64,000 nt of DNA from Streptomyces sp. A0958 (GCF_004795035.1 NZ_SSBK01000006.1:124001-188000), one strand, 5' to 3'. Positions 26,906-35,454 are shown, counted from the stretch's first letter. Program-made: numbers and translations. The notes: generated by a model not told the origin, from the letters alone.

Positions 26906-28189
26906 GTGGCGTCCACGGTCTCCGACCGCCCCGGATACGGGCAGTTGCTGCGCACCCCCGGTGCGTGGACCTTCCTCCTCCCGGGCTTCGCCGCACGGCA
27001 GCCCTTCGCGATGCTGACCATCGGCATCGTCCTGCTCGTCCAGCACACCACCGGCTCGTACGGCAGCGCCGGCGCCGTAGCCGCCGTGACCGGGGTCTCC
27101 ATGGCCCTGTTCGCCCCGCAGACCGGCAAACTCGCCGACCGGTTCGGCCAGCGTGCCGTGCTGCTGCCCGGTGTCCTGGTGCACGCCGCCGCCGGCTCGC
27201 TCCTGGTGACGCTCGCCCTCGCGGACGTACCCCTGTGGGCGCTGTTCGCGGCGGCCGTCCCCACGGGCGCCTCCGTCCCACAGGTCGGCCCCATGGTGCG
27301 GGCCCGCTGGGCGGCCATGCTGGGCGCGGCCCCGGGACGCGAGGCCTCGCCGCTGATGGCGACGGCCGCCGCGTTCGAGTCGGTGACGGACGAGTTCACC
27401 TTCGTCATCGGCCCCGTCCTCGCCACCGCGCTGTGCACGGGCGTGCACCCGGCGGCGGGCCTGATCGCCGAAGCCGCGCTCACCCTGGTCGGCGGCCTGC
27501 TCTTCGCCGCGCGGCGCGCCACGCAGCCGCCCGTCCGCGACCGCGCCCTGCCCGGCGCCGAGCGGCACGCCTCCGCCCTCTCCATCCCCGGCGTGCGGGT
27601 GCTCGCGGTCGCCTTCCTCGGCATCGGCTCGGTCTTCGGCGGCATGCAGGTCTCGCTGACCGCGTTCGCCGAGGAGATCGGCAACCCGGGCGCGAACGGA
27701 GTGCTGTACGGGATCTTCGCCGCCGGCAACATGCTCGCCGGGATCGCCTGCGGGGCCATCGCCTGGAAGATCGGCCCCCGCCGCCGCCTGATCATCGGCT
27801 ACACGGCCCTCGCGCTTACCGCGTCGGGCCTGTGGGCGGTGCACTCGGTGCCGCTGCTCGCCGCGCTCGGTCTCCTGGTGGGCCTCTGCATCGCCCCCGC
27901 CCTGATCAGCGGCTACACGCTGGTCGAGGCGCTGGTGCCCGGGTCCGCGCGGACCGAGGCGTTCACCTGGCTGACGGGCGCGGTCGCGCTCGGCCAGGCG
28001 GGCGCGGTGACGGTGGCCGGCCAGCTGGCGGACTCCCATGGGGCGAGCGCCGGATTCCTGGTTCCGCTGGCGGGTACGGTGCTGGCGCTGATCACCCTGG
28101 TGGCGCTGCGTTCGCGGCTCCTGCCGACGGGCGCGGGGCACACCGTGGCGCGTGGTGTCGGTCACCGCGGGCCGGTCACGGTGGACTGA
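26906..28189 (+). CDS. MFS transporter, probable exporter
   Basis: 427 residues from the GTG at 26906; upstream sequence in frame is Pro/Ala/Arg low complexity and unlikely to be translated. Twelve hydrophobic segments are visible. The loop 2-3 motif is GKLADRFGQRAVL, a form of the MFS G-x-L-x-D-R-x-G-x-R signature. The first helices read PGAWTFLLPGFAARQPFAM. The substrate is unknown; related Streptomyces proteins are annotated as drug or metabolite exporters. It is a monocistronic gene between the antiporter and the CIRCE-controlled zinc-ribbon gene. Confidence 0.8.
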   Translation: MASTVSDRPGYGQLLRTPGAWTFLLPGFAARQPFAMLTIGIVLLVQHTTGSYGSAGAVAAVTGVSMALFAPQTGKLADRFGQRAVLLPGVLVHAAAGSLLVTLALADVPLWALFAAAVPTGASVPQVGPMVRARWAAMLGAAPGREASPLMATAAAFESVTDEFTFVIGPVLATALCTGVHPAAGLIAEAALTLVGGLLFAARRATQPPVRDRALPGAERHASALSIPGVRVLAVAFLGIGSVFGGMQVSLTAFAEEIGNPGANGVLYGIFAAGNMLAGIACGAIAWKIGPRRRLIIGYTALALTASGLWAVHSVPLLAALGLLVGLCIAPALISGYTLVEALVPGSARTEAFTWLTGAVALGQAGAVTVAGQLADSHGASAGFLVPLAGTVLALITLVALRSRLLPTGAGHTVARGVGHRGPVTVD

Positions 28190-28219
28190 TCCAGCGGAAT
28201 ACGTCACTATGGAGCGTCG

Positions 28220-28246
28220 TTAGCACTCATCGAGTCAGAGTGCCAG
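28220..28246. promoter_or_regulatory. CIRCE element (HrcA operator)
   Basis: TTAGCACTC, nine bases, then GAGTGCCAG. The left arm matches the CIRCE consensus exactly and the right arm matches 7 of 9 (consensus GAGTGCTAA), with the canonical 9-bp spacer. It ends 10 bp before the start codon of the zinc-ribbon gene, so HrcA binding would block transcription or initiation. Confidence 0.85.
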
Positions 28247-28256
28247 GAGGAACAAA

Positions 28257-28604
28257 GTGCCGACCTACCAGTACCAGTGCACCGAGTGTGGCGAGGGCCT
28301 CGAAGCGGTGCAGAAGTTCACCGATGACGCCCTCACGGTGTGCCCGAACTGCGACGGACGCCTGAAGAAGGTGTTCTCGGCGGTCGGCATCGTCTTCAAG
28401 GGTTCCGGTTTCTACCGGAACGACAGCCGCGGCTCCTCGTCGAGCAGCACGTCGGCGTCGGCCACCGCGAAGACCTCCGGTTCCGGATCGTCGTCGTCCG
28501 ACTCCTCGTCCTCGACGTCGTCGGACACGAAGTCCTCGACCGCTTCGACGACGTCCTCGTCGTCCACCGCCTCGTCCTCGTCGAGCGGTTCCTCGGCCGC
28601 CTGA
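28257..28604 (+). CDS. FmdB-type zinc-ribbon protein, Ruc-like chaperone
   Basis: 115 residues from a GTG with AGGAGG upstream. Residues 1-45 hold two CxxC pairs (YQCTECGE, TVCPNCDG) forming a zinc ribbon. Residues about 58-115 are almost entirely Ser/Thr/Ala and disordered. A near-perfect CIRCE box precedes it. M. tuberculosis Rv0991c (Ruc), a redox-regulated chaperone, has the same zinc ribbon plus disordered tail, is in the HrcA/CIRCE regulon and sits beside the cyclo-ligase-galU-moeA-rimJ genes, as here. By that match this is a heat- and oxidation-responsive chaperone; the activity itself is inferred. Confidence 0.85.
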   Translation: MPTYQYQCTECGEGLEAVQKFTDDALTVCPNCDGRLKKVFSAVGIVFKGSGFYRNDSRGSSSSSTSASATAKTSGSGSSSSDSSSSTSSDTKSSTASTTSSSSTASSSSSGSSAA

Positions 28605-28641
28605 GCGGCCGCTTCACCAGGCGTCACCAGGCTTTCCCGAC

Positions 28642-28670
28642 CGACCCCGCCGACCCGCTCGGCGGGGTCG
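28642..28670 (+). terminator. 12-bp hairpin after zinc-ribbon gene
   Basis: CGACCCCGCCGA (28642-28653) pairs exactly with TCGGCGGGGTCG (28659-28670), 38 bp after the stop. Confidence 0.75.
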
Positions 28671-28726
28671 TCGGCGTTCCCCGACCGCTCTGCCGGGGGC
28701 CGGGGGCGTACGCCTACTGTGACCGC

Positions 28727-29560
28727 ATGGCAAACGCAGAGATCGGCGTGATCGGCGGCTCGGGGCTGTACTCCTTCCTGGAGGACGTCACCGAGGTCCG
28801 CGTGGAGACCCCTTACGGAGCGCCCAGCGACTCCGTCTTCCTCGGCGAGATAGACGGCCGCCGGGTCGCCTTCCTCCCCCGGCACGGCCGCGGCCACCAT
28901 GTGCCCCCGCACCGCATCAACTACCGCGCCAACCTGTGGGCGCTGCGCTCGGTCGGCGTACGCCAGGTGCTCGGCCCGTGCGCGGTGGGCGGGCTGCGCC
29001 CGGAGTACGGCCCGGGAACCCTGCTCGTGCCGGATCAACTGGTGGACCGCACGAAGACCCGCGTCCAGACCTACTACGACGGTGAGACCCGGGCCGACGG
29101 GGCGGTGCCGAACGTGGTGCACCTGGGCTTCGCGGACCCGTACTGCCCCGCAGGGCGCAAGGTGGCGCTGGCCGCCGCGCGGGGCCGGGAATGGGAGGCG
29201 GTGGACGGCGGCACGCTGGTGGTCGTCGAGGGGCCGCGCTTCTCGACCCGCGCCGAGTCGCGCTGGCACGCGGCCATGGGCTGGTCGGTGGTCGGCATGA
29301 CGGGGCACCCCGAGGCCGTGCTCGCCCGCGAACTGGGCCTCTGCTACACGACGATGACCCTGGTGACGGACCTGGACGCGGGGGCGGAGGCCGGCGAGGG
29401 CGTCTCCCACGAGGAGGTGCTGAAGGTGTTCGCGGCCAATGTGGACCGGCTGCGCACGGTCCTCTTCGACGCGGTGGCCGCGCTGCCGGCGGAGGCGGAC
29501 CGGGACTGCCCGTGCGGGCACGCGCTGGACGGGATCGAGACGGGGATCGCGCTGCCGTAG
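28727..29560 (+). CDS. mtnP: S-methyl-5'-thioadenosine phosphorylase
   Basis: 277 residues from the ATG at 28727. Family marks: IGVIGGSGLYSFL at the N-terminus, LPRHGRGHHVPPHRINYRANLWAL (phosphate and ribose site), VVEGPRFSTRAES, and GMTGHPEAVLARELGLCY with VTDLDAG near the end. It splits methylthioadenosine into adenine and methylthioribose-1-phosphate in polyamine and methionine salvage. The stop codon lies in the first unit of a degenerate tandem repeat. Confidence 0.93.
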   Translation: MANAEIGVIGGSGLYSFLEDVTEVRVETPYGAPSDSVFLGEIDGRRVAFLPRHGRGHHVPPHRINYRANLWALRSVGVRQVLGPCAVGGLRPEYGPGTLLVPDQLVDRTKTRVQTYYDGETRADGAVPNVVHLGFADPYCPAGRKVALAAARGREWEAVDGGTLVVVEGPRFSTRAESRWHAAMGWSVVGMTGHPEAVLARELGLCYTTMTLVTDLDAGAEAGEGVSHEEVLKVFAANVDRLRTVLFDAVAALPAEADRDCPCGHALDGIETGIALP

Positions 29561-29670
29561 GGGGTCTCCGCCGTAGGGGGGCTCCGCCGTAGGGCGTTGT
29601 TCTGCGGTGGGGTTGTTCTGCGGTGAGGGTTGTCCTGCCGTGAGGGTTGTCCTGCCGTCCTGCGGGTGAG
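29554..29670. repeat. 16-17 bp tandem repeat array starting at MTA phosphorylase stop
   Basis: GCCGTAG occurs at 29554, 29570 and 29586 with exact 16-bp spacing; the first copy contains the stop codon. The array continues as diverged units (GTTGTTCTGCGGTG twice, then GGGTTGTCCTGCCGT twice) to about 29670. The rest of the gap to the next gene shows nothing further. Confidence 0.75.
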
Positions 29671-29834
29671 GGAGTTTTCCACATCGGGTGGACGGTCCAC
29701 AGGGTCCGGCGGGGACGGGCCGATTGGTGGATCGTGAGGTCTGTGCGGCGGCCGGGATGTCGGCATTCCTGCCGCCGGTACGGCACGACCAGGAGACCCG
29801 TCCGACCGACTCCCTGACGCAGGCGGTGTTCGCG

Positions 29835-30419
29835 ATGCCCACGCCCGGTTCTCACTTTCCTTCCCTGCCCGGCCCCACCACTTCCTCCGCAGGTGCGCCG
29901 CCGGGGCCGCTGCCCGCTCCGCCGCCGTGCGGGGTGCCGGCGTTCCCGCCGCTGCGGGTGCGCGGGGGCTCGGGCCACCGGCTGCGCCGGGCGGTGTGGC
30001 GGCAGCGTCGGGCAGTGGCGGCGGGTCTCGCGCTGACCGCGGCCGCGCTGGCTGTCTCCGGGTTCGGTGGCGGCGGGGGCGGGCATGGCGGTGGCGCGGC
30101 GCAGGGGGCGGCCCCGGGGCGGGCCTCGCCGCCGGTGCGGCTGGTGTCGGCGCCGGTGCGGATCGCGGATGCGGCGACCGTGCGGCTGCTGCGGCCGGGC
30201 GACCGGGTGGACGTGGTGACGTCCGAGGGCGCCGGGGCACGGGCCCGGGTGCTGGCCAAGGGAGCGCGGGTGGAGCAGGTGCCGCCGGTGTCCGCCGAGG
30301 GTGTGTCGGACCAGGGGACATCGGAGGGGGCGCTGATCGTGCTGGCGGTGCCGAGGACGACGGCCACCGATCTGGCGGGTGCCGGAATCTCGGGTGGATT
30401 CGCGGTGATCCTGTGTTGA
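29835..30419 (+). CDS. SAF-domain (CpaB/RcpC-like) membrane protein
   Basis: 194 residues from the ATG at 29835; an ATG at 29757 is equally possible since neither has a good ribosome site. After a Pro-rich cytoplasmic stretch, one transmembrane helix (AAGLALTAAALAVSGF, about 60-75) is followed by a Gly-rich linker. A SAF-like domain comes next: VSAPVRIADAATVRLLRPGDRVDVV and the end ALIVLAVPRTTATDLAGAGISGGFAVIL. Such domains occur in CpaB, which supports Flp-type pilus secretins. No pilus genes are adjacent, and the terminal residue is Cys. Confidence 0.7.
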   Translation: MPTPGSHFPSLPGPTTSSAGAPPGPLPAPPPCGVPAFPPLRVRGGSGHRLRRAVWRQRRAVAAGLALTAAALAVSGFGGGGGGHGGGAAQGAAPGRASPPVRLVSAPVRIADAATVRLLRPGDRVDVVTSEGAGARARVLAKGARVEQVPPVSAEGVSDQGTSEGALIVLAVPRTTATDLAGAGISGGFAVILC

Positions 30420-30542
30420 TTCGCACTGACGAACTATCACCTCACCTGACGACGGGCCCGGATTGGGTGGTCCCCGCACGAACTGCCGTAGATTGCGAGG
30501 CAGTTCATACCCATTGCGGCACATACGGAGGACAGCGCACCC

Positions 30543-31019
30543 GTGAGCGAGACGAAGAAGGTCAGTCTGCTGGACGGCTTCAAGGCCTTCCTGATGCGTG
30601 GCAACGTCATCGATCTGGCGGTTGCCGTCGTCATCGGTGCCGCGTTCACGAACATCGTGAACTCGATCGTCAAGGGGGTCATCAATCCGCTCGTCGGTGC
30701 GTTCGGCACCCAGGACCTGGAGAACTACAGCTCCTGCCTCAGGGGCCCGTGTGCGACGGACCCGGCGACGGGCGAGGCGACGAAGGGCATCCCCATCCTG
30801 TGGGGTTCGGTCCTCAGCGCGACGCTCAGCTTCCTGATCACCGCTGCCGTCGTCTACTTCCTGATGGTCCTGCCGATGGCGAAGTACCTCGCCAGGCGGG
30901 CCGCGATGCAGGCGGCGAAGGAAGGCGTGCAGGAGACGATCGAGGTCAGCGAGCTGGAGGTGCTGAAGGAGATCCGCGACACCCTGGTCGCCCAGCGCGG
31001 CGGCAGCCACCAGGCATAA
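30543..31019 (+). CDS. mscL: Large-conductance mechanosensitive channel
   Basis: 158 residues from a GTG with GGAGG-like sequence upstream. MscL layout: N-terminal amphipathic helix (LLDGFKAFLMRGNVIDLAVAVVIGAAF leading into TM1), a periplasmic loop of about 30 residues with two Cys (SSCLRGPC), TM2 (LSFLITAAVVYFLMVLPM) and a C-terminal charged helix bundle (VSELEVLKEIRDTL). It opens under membrane tension to release solutes at hypo-osmotic shock. The neighbourhood resembles mycobacteria, where mscL is close to ruc and galU. Confidence 0.95.
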   Translation: MSETKKVSLLDGFKAFLMRGNVIDLAVAVVIGAAFTNIVNSIVKGVINPLVGAFGTQDLENYSSCLRGPCATDPATGEATKGIPILWGSVLSATLSFLITAAVVYFLMVLPMAKYLARRAAMQAAKEGVQETIEVSELEVLKEIRDTLVAQRGGSHQA

Positions 31020-31074
31020 GGCACCCCGGCGGATGGCCGGCGCGGCTGCCGCTGCCGGGCCGCGGTGCGCGGGG

Positions 31075-31284
31075 TCAGATGTGGTGCGGCGGCTTCTCGT
31101 CGAGGAAGCGCGCGAGGTCGGCGGCGCTGCCGCCGGAGGGGGCCCGCTCACCCCACCCCTGGTCCGTATCGTCCGCGGACTGCTGGTCCAGCGGATCGTC
31201 GAAGATCAGCGCCGGCTTGGGCCGGGGCCGGTCCGGCGCAGTCGGCTCCGCATCGCGCGGTCCGGGGGCGGGGGCGGTACTCAT
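31075..31284 (-). CDS. Small conserved acidic protein
   Basis: 69 residues. A Pro-rich N-terminus is followed by FDDPLDQQSADDTDQGWGER and the C-terminal ARFLDEKPPHHI, which I recall as a recurrent Streptomyces hypothetical. There is no domain or motif of known function. GGAGG sits only 1 bp before the ATG, an unusually short spacing. It is convergent with mscL. Confidence 0.6.
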   Translation of the reverse strand: MSTAPAPGPRDAEPTAPDRPRPKPALIFDDPLDQQSADDTDQGWGERAPSGGSAADLARFLDEKPPHHI

Positions 31285-31341
31285 ACCTCCAGGGTACGGC
31301 TGTCGGCCGTGCTCCGACCGCGCCCCGGGCCCGGACGGCGG

Positions 31342-31849
31342 TCAGCGGTCCTTGGGGTCGAGCAGCCACAGCCCGAGGACGACGAGGAACGAGAGGCAGA
31401 GAAACCCGGCGCCCCACCACGCGGTGGCGGAATGACCCTTCATCCACTCGTCGACGATCACCGTCAGACCCCACAGCTGCCCGATGACGACGCTCATGGC
31501 CAGAACGAGCCGGGCCGTGAGCTTGGAGGACCGCTCCGGCTCCTGGTCGGTGCCGCCCCCGGGCCCGGGGCCGGTGTGGCGGACGCGGGGGTCGCCGTAG
31601 CCGCTGGTGGGCCGGATCTGCGGGTACCGCTCATGGACGGGCCGGTTCAGCTCGGCCCGCCAACTGCCCGGGTGGTACTCGGGGTAGCGGGGGCCGGGGG
31701 CCTGCGAGCCGGGCGTGTGGGGGCCGGAAGGGCTGCGGCTGCGAGCCGGGCGTGTGGGGGCCGGGGGGCTGCGGGCCGGACGTTTGCCGGCCAGGGGGCT
31801 GCGGATGGCCGGAAGGCTGCGAGCCCGGGAGCTGCCGGTCGTCGCTCAT
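31342..31849 (-). pseudogene. Small membrane protein gene with frameshift
   Basis: The ATG at 31849 overlaps the stop of the Rieske remnant (ATGA). Its first frame gives a Pro/Gln/Gly-rich repeat region but then runs into an unrelated frame. The real C-terminal half (PEYHPGSWRAELNRPVHERY, then two hydrophobic stretches and LLDPKDR at the end) is in another frame, without a start of its own. The shift lies near 31715-31745, where an imperfect repeat (GGCCCCCACACGCCCGGCTC) occurs twice. Restoring the frame would give about 170 residues. It is either a slippage mutation or a sequencing error in the repeat. Confidence 0.65.
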
Positions 31850-32271
31850 GTCGGGCTCCCGGGGGTCTCGGAGGCGCCGGCTCCGGTACGGGGGCGGGAG
31901 GGGCCGGGGGCCACCGTGCGGGCGGCTCCGGGTGCGGCGGGGGCCTCGGCGCCGTCGCGGGCACCGGGGCAGCCGAGCCGGGAGGCCAGGTCGGGGCGGT
32001 CCTCGGCGAACCGGCGACACAGCCCGTGCTCGATGCTCTCGCCGGACCGGGTGGTGCCGACCGCCCAGATGCTGCCGTCGGCCTGCTCGGTGAGCGCCAC
32101 CTTGGGCAGTCCCCGGGGCGGCGGGCCCGCGGTGACCTCGCCGGTACGGGCGTCGAAGACGCCCTCGTGGCAGGGGCAGTACAGCTCGCCCTCGGTGCCC
32201 CGGTTCTTCTGCCAGAGCACGGCGCAGGCGAGGTGGGTGCAGATCGCGGAGTAGCCGACGAGGGTGCCGTT
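31846..32271 (-). pseudogene. Rieske [2Fe-2S] protein, N-terminus deleted
   Basis: The frame reads GTLVGYSAICTHLACAVLW then YCPCHEGVFDARTGEV and GPPPRGLPKV: the two Rieske cluster boxes (CTHLAC and CPCHEG, with the two Cys and two His). An in-frame TGA lies directly upstream, so the signal and linker region are missing. The sequence joins a ferredoxin fragment in a different frame at 32272. The combination points to a deletion that fused two adjacent redox genes. Confidence 0.7.
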
Positions 32272-32272
32272 G

Positions 32273-32377
32273 GATCATGGACTTGTCGCGGTGCGAGTCG
32301 CACTCACGGCAGGCGGAGACGCAGGCCTGGCAGCCGATGCAGCGCCCCGGGTCGGTGAAGATCGTTCGGCCCATCAT
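32273..32377 (-). pseudogene. 4Fe-4S ferredoxin-type protein, first 35 codons only
   Basis: From the ATG at 32377 the frame reads a dicluster ferredoxin N-terminus (DPGRCIGCQACVSACRECDS) with the CxxCxxCxxxC cluster-binding pattern. After about 35 codons it runs out of frame into the Rieske sequence. Intact members continue for 150-200 residues with further cysteine clusters, which are absent here. Confidence 0.65.
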
Positions 32378-32461
32378 GCGGGCATCATCGACCGGGCCGG
32401 CAACCCCTTCGCGGACATGCTGCTCACCGACTGCCTGCTGATCGGGGGCTCCAACGTCGGA
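32378..32461. other. 84-bp orphan segment between broken redox genes
   Basis: This stretch matches neither the membrane gene upstream nor the ferredoxin downstream. Its best protein-like reading is on the plus strand (DRAGNPFADMLLTDCLLIGG), opposite to the locus. It could be an inverted or foreign fragment at a deletion junction. Confidence 0.35.
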
Positions 32462-33230
32462 GAGATCAGCGCGATCAGCGGCACCAGGTCGTAGCCGAAC
32501 CGCTGGCCCGTGATGGCCGCGCGGTCCTTCATCCGGCGCCACAGGAAGTAGGAGGCGCCGGGGATGACGAGGACGGCCGCGATGTCCAGACCGTGGAACA
32601 TCGGCCAGCCGAGGATGTCCAGGGAGTCGAACCCGATGATCTCGAAGCCCCAGATACGCATTTCGTAGCCGGGCCCTGAGCCGGTGCCCGAGGTGAACGT
32701 GAACCAGCCCCAGGTCAGCGGGAAGGTGATCAGGGCGCCGAGGACGCAGCCCCAGAAGATCAGCTGGTGGGCGGCCCAGCGGGCGTGGGAGCGGGCGCCG
32801 AGGAACTTCTGGAAGCCGAGGTAGGTGCGATCATCTTCGGCAGCGCGGTGGGCGTCCTGCGGAAGTTGGCGACGGAGAAGAGACTCCCCCAGCCCTTCTT
32901 GAACAGCCGCGCGACCCCGGGCGCGGACACCCACACCGTGTACCGGTAGGCGACACCGAAGGCGAGGAAGACCGAGGCCACGGCGTACGGCAGGAGCGCG
33001 GAGTCGAAGTTCTCCAGCAACCGGCTGCCGAGCACGATCGCCACGACCAGCAGGAGGGAGACGAGGGCACCCGCCCCGGTCGCCCGCGCGGTGACGGACC
33101 GGGGAAGGACACCGCCGGCACGGCCGGACCCGCCCCCGGGCGGCGGCACACCGGAACCGCCGGAGGAACCGGTACGGGCACCGGGGGCGGGCTGCGCGGC
33201 TGCGCCTGCGGCTTCGGGTGGCTCGGTCAC
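32462..33230 (-). pseudogene. Membrane reductase subunit gene with frameshifts
   Basis: Two out-of-register parts are visible. The first, from about 33230, reads a Pro/Gly-rich start, two hydrophobic segments and KKGWGSLFSVANFRRTP. The second, from about 32830, reads YLGFQKFLGARSHARWAAHQ, hydrophobic segments and FGYDLVPLIALIS, then breaks off. The pattern (helices with conserved His/Arg loops) suggests a NarI- or heterodisulfide-reductase-like cytochrome b subunit. At least a 1- or 4-base loss near 32835 and a deletion at 32462 are required. It is upstream of the ferredoxin and Rieske remnants. Confidence 0.6.
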
Positions 33231-33388
33231 CCCGTCACCGTAGGGCCGCCACATGGGGCGATTGAGCCTGTTTTATAGCCTTACGGGGTGAGCGAGTCCC
33301 GGCAGGGCTCACCTCCTCCTGCGTCCGCCCCCGCCGGTACGTTGGCCGCGTACGCCGCCCTCCCGCCCCCAACCCCGAGGAGCACCGG

Positions 33389-34486
33389 ATGACCCGTCAG
33401 GACGCGCTCACCGATGTCGCCGGACTGCGCGTCGGGCATGCGCGGGTTCCCGGCAAGGGGGCGCTCAGCGGTACGACGGTGGTGCTCGCGCCCGAGGGCG
33501 GGGCGGTGGCGGCCGTCGATGTGCGGGGCGGTGGGCCGGGAACCCGGGAGACGGACGCGCTGGACCCGCGCAACCTGGTGCAGCGCATCGACGCGGTCGT
33601 CCTCACCGGCGGCAGCGCGTACGGGCTGGACGCGGCGTCCGGGGTGATGGCCTGGCTGGAGGAGCGGGGCCGCGGGGTGCGGGTGGGGCCCGATGCGGCG
33701 CAGGTCGTTCCGGTGGTGCCGGCTGCCTGCGTGTTCGACCTGGGGCGGGGCGGCGACTGGCGGGCCAGGCCGGACGCGTCGACGGGCCGGGCCGCGGTGG
33801 AGGACGCGGCGGGTACGGAGGCCGGTGCGGTGGTCGCCGAGGGGTGCGTCGGCGCGGGCACGGGGGCGGTCGCGGGGCGGCTGAAGGGCGGAGTGGGGAC
33901 CGCGAGCGTCCTGTTGCCGTCCGGGCACACCGTGGGCGCGCTGGTCGTGGTGAACGCGGCGGGCTCGGTGCTCGATCCCCGTACCGGGGTGCTGTACGGG
34001 GAGTACGGCGGCGCCGAACCGGCCGTCGCCCCGCCCGCCGAGGTCCACGAGGCGGCGCAACGGCGCCTGGCGCAGGCGTGCGACGCGGACACGCGCCCCC
34101 CGCTCAACACCACGCTCGCCGTCGTCGCCACCGACGCCGATCTCAGCCGTGCGCAGGCGCAGAAGCTCGCGGGCACGGCGCACGACGGACTGGCGCGCGC
34201 CATCCGGCCCGTGCACCTGCTGACCGACGGGGACACCGTTTTCGCCCTGGCCACCGGTCGGCAGCCGCTGGACGCGGAGGACCCGGTCGCGCTCAATCCT
34301 CTGCTCGCGGCGGGTACGGAGGCCGTGGCGCGGGCCATCGTGAAGGCGGTGCGGGCGGCCACGGGCACCGACGGCCGTGACGGCGGGGGCGCCTACCCGG
34401 CGTACAGCGACCTCTACGGGACACCCCCGCGCACGGAACGCGCGCCGGGCGGCCACAGCTGGGGAACCGAATCGCCGTCAGCGTAA
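33389..34486 (+). CDS. P1-family (DmpA-like) Ntn peptidase
   Basis: 365 residues from an ATG. DmpA/peptidase family S58 marks: DVAGLRVGHARV at the start, GTTVVLAPEGGAVAAVDVRGGGPGTRETD, VVLTGGSAYGLDAASGVMAWLEE and the autoprocessing region PPLNTTLAVVATDADL. These enzymes are aminopeptidases that self-cleave to expose an N-terminal Ser/Thr nucleophile; here the position after NT is Thr. It is cytosolic. It is followed after 133 bp by the DUF6227 gene. Confidence 0.85.
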   Translation: MTRQDALTDVAGLRVGHARVPGKGALSGTTVVLAPEGGAVAAVDVRGGGPGTRETDALDPRNLVQRIDAVVLTGGSAYGLDAASGVMAWLEERGRGVRVGPDAAQVVPVVPAACVFDLGRGGDWRARPDASTGRAAVEDAAGTEAGAVVAEGCVGAGTGAVAGRLKGGVGTASVLLPSGHTVGALVVVNAAGSVLDPRTGVLYGEYGGAEPAVAPPAEVHEAAQRRLAQACDADTRPPLNTTLAVVATDADLSRAQAQKLAGTAHDGLARAIRPVHLLTDGDTVFALATGRQPLDAEDPVALNPLLAAGTEAVARAIVKAVRAATGTDGRDGGGAYPAYSDLYGTPPRTERAPGGHSWGTESPSA

Positions 34487-34619
34487 GGAAGTTCGGGTGG
34501 ACACGCGAAACCTTCCGTACGCGCCGTACGTTTTCCCGAACCCCGGTCCCGATGTCAGTCCCAGGGGCTACGTTAAGCACGCATCAAGTCACACGCGGCG
34601 ACGGCCTGGAGACAGCACC

Positions 34620-35372
34620 TTGAGCGATCCGTACGAGACAACCGAGCAGCACCTCGAGCGAATCCTGCGACGGGCTCTCAACTCGTTCGACCTGCCCGAC
34701 AGCACGGTGGAACGGCTGGGCACCGCGCTGGCCCACAGCAGTTCCCTGCACTCCTCGCACCACAGTGCCACCCTGCACCGCGAGACCTACCGGCATACGT
34801 ATCTGCTGAGCGACGGCTCGGCGTTCACGCTGTGGGAGCTGGTGCGGGGCGGCCCGCGCGGGGCCGGGCATCCCGACACCCGGCAGCATGAGCTGTACGA
34901 CGACGAGGCCGACGCCCACATCGCGGCCGCCCGGCTGACCGGCGGGCTCTGGGAGGCCCCCGACTTCGGGGGCGACCACGCGCAGGCCGACCTGGAGATA
35001 CTGTCCGCCCTGATGGCCGCGCCCCCGGCCCCGCACCCCCGGATGTACGCCCCGGACAATTCCGCGGACCACGCCCGCCGGGTCCTGCGCCGCGCGGAGA
35101 ACGGCGACGTGCCGGGTGAGGAGACGGCCCATCTGCTGCGGGCCGCCTTCGCCCACCACATCACGCAGGTCTCCGGCCGTCAGTGCCAGGTCGGCGGCCG
35201 GAACGCGGGCTTCACGCTGTACGAGCACGCGTTCCTGCTCCTCGACGGGAGCGAGACGAGCCTGTGGGAGGTCGAGCACACGGCGACGCCGGACGGCCGC
35301 CACATGTGCGAGGTGTACGGCGACGAGGAGACGGCGCGCGGCGCGATGGAGAGCCGCACGCGCATCTGCTGA
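34620..35372 (+). CDS. DUF6227-family protein, TTG start
   Basis: 250 residues from TTG at 34620 (GGAG 9 bp upstream). An open frame extends upstream but is Arg/Pro-rich filler. Two homologous halves are visible: HRETYRHTYLLSDGSAFTLWELVRG and TLYEHAFLLLDGSETSLWEVEHT, suggesting an internal duplication. Streptomyces members of this family are conserved and of unknown function. The 3' end including the stop is tandemly repeated downstream. Confidence 0.75.
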   Translation: MSDPYETTEQHLERILRRALNSFDLPDSTVERLGTALAHSSSLHSSHHSATLHRETYRHTYLLSDGSAFTLWELVRGGPRGAGHPDTRQHELYDDEADAHIAAARLTGGLWEAPDFGGDHAQADLEILSALMAAPPAPHPRMYAPDNSADHARRVLRRAENGDVPGEETAHLLRAAFAHHITQVSGRQCQVGGRNAGFTLYEHAFLLLDGSETSLWEVEHTATPDGRHMCEVYGDEETARGAMESRTRIC

Positions 35373-35414
35373 CCGGCGCCCGCGCACCTGCTGACCGCCG
35401 CCCGCGGATCTGCT
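35360..35414. repeat. 22-bp tandem repeat spanning DUF6227 stop codon
   Basis: Units 35360-35381 and 35382-35403 differ at 2 positions, with a third partial unit to 35414. The first contains CTGCTGA, the last sense codons and stop. Confidence 0.8.
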
Positions 35415-35454
35415 ACTGCCCCGGCCCCGCCGCCACGGGCCCGGGCCGCGTATG

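Noticed and set aside
28430..28600. Ser-codon-rich TCG/TCC run as a microsatellite or frameshift hotspot
   Set aside because: The frame is intact, and the Ser-rich tail is expected for this chaperone family.
32264..32494. 76-codon plus-strand frame over the ferredoxin remnant
   Set aside because: The first part is antisense to a clear cluster-binding motif. Only the middle 28 codons look protein-like, and these are reported as an orphan segment.
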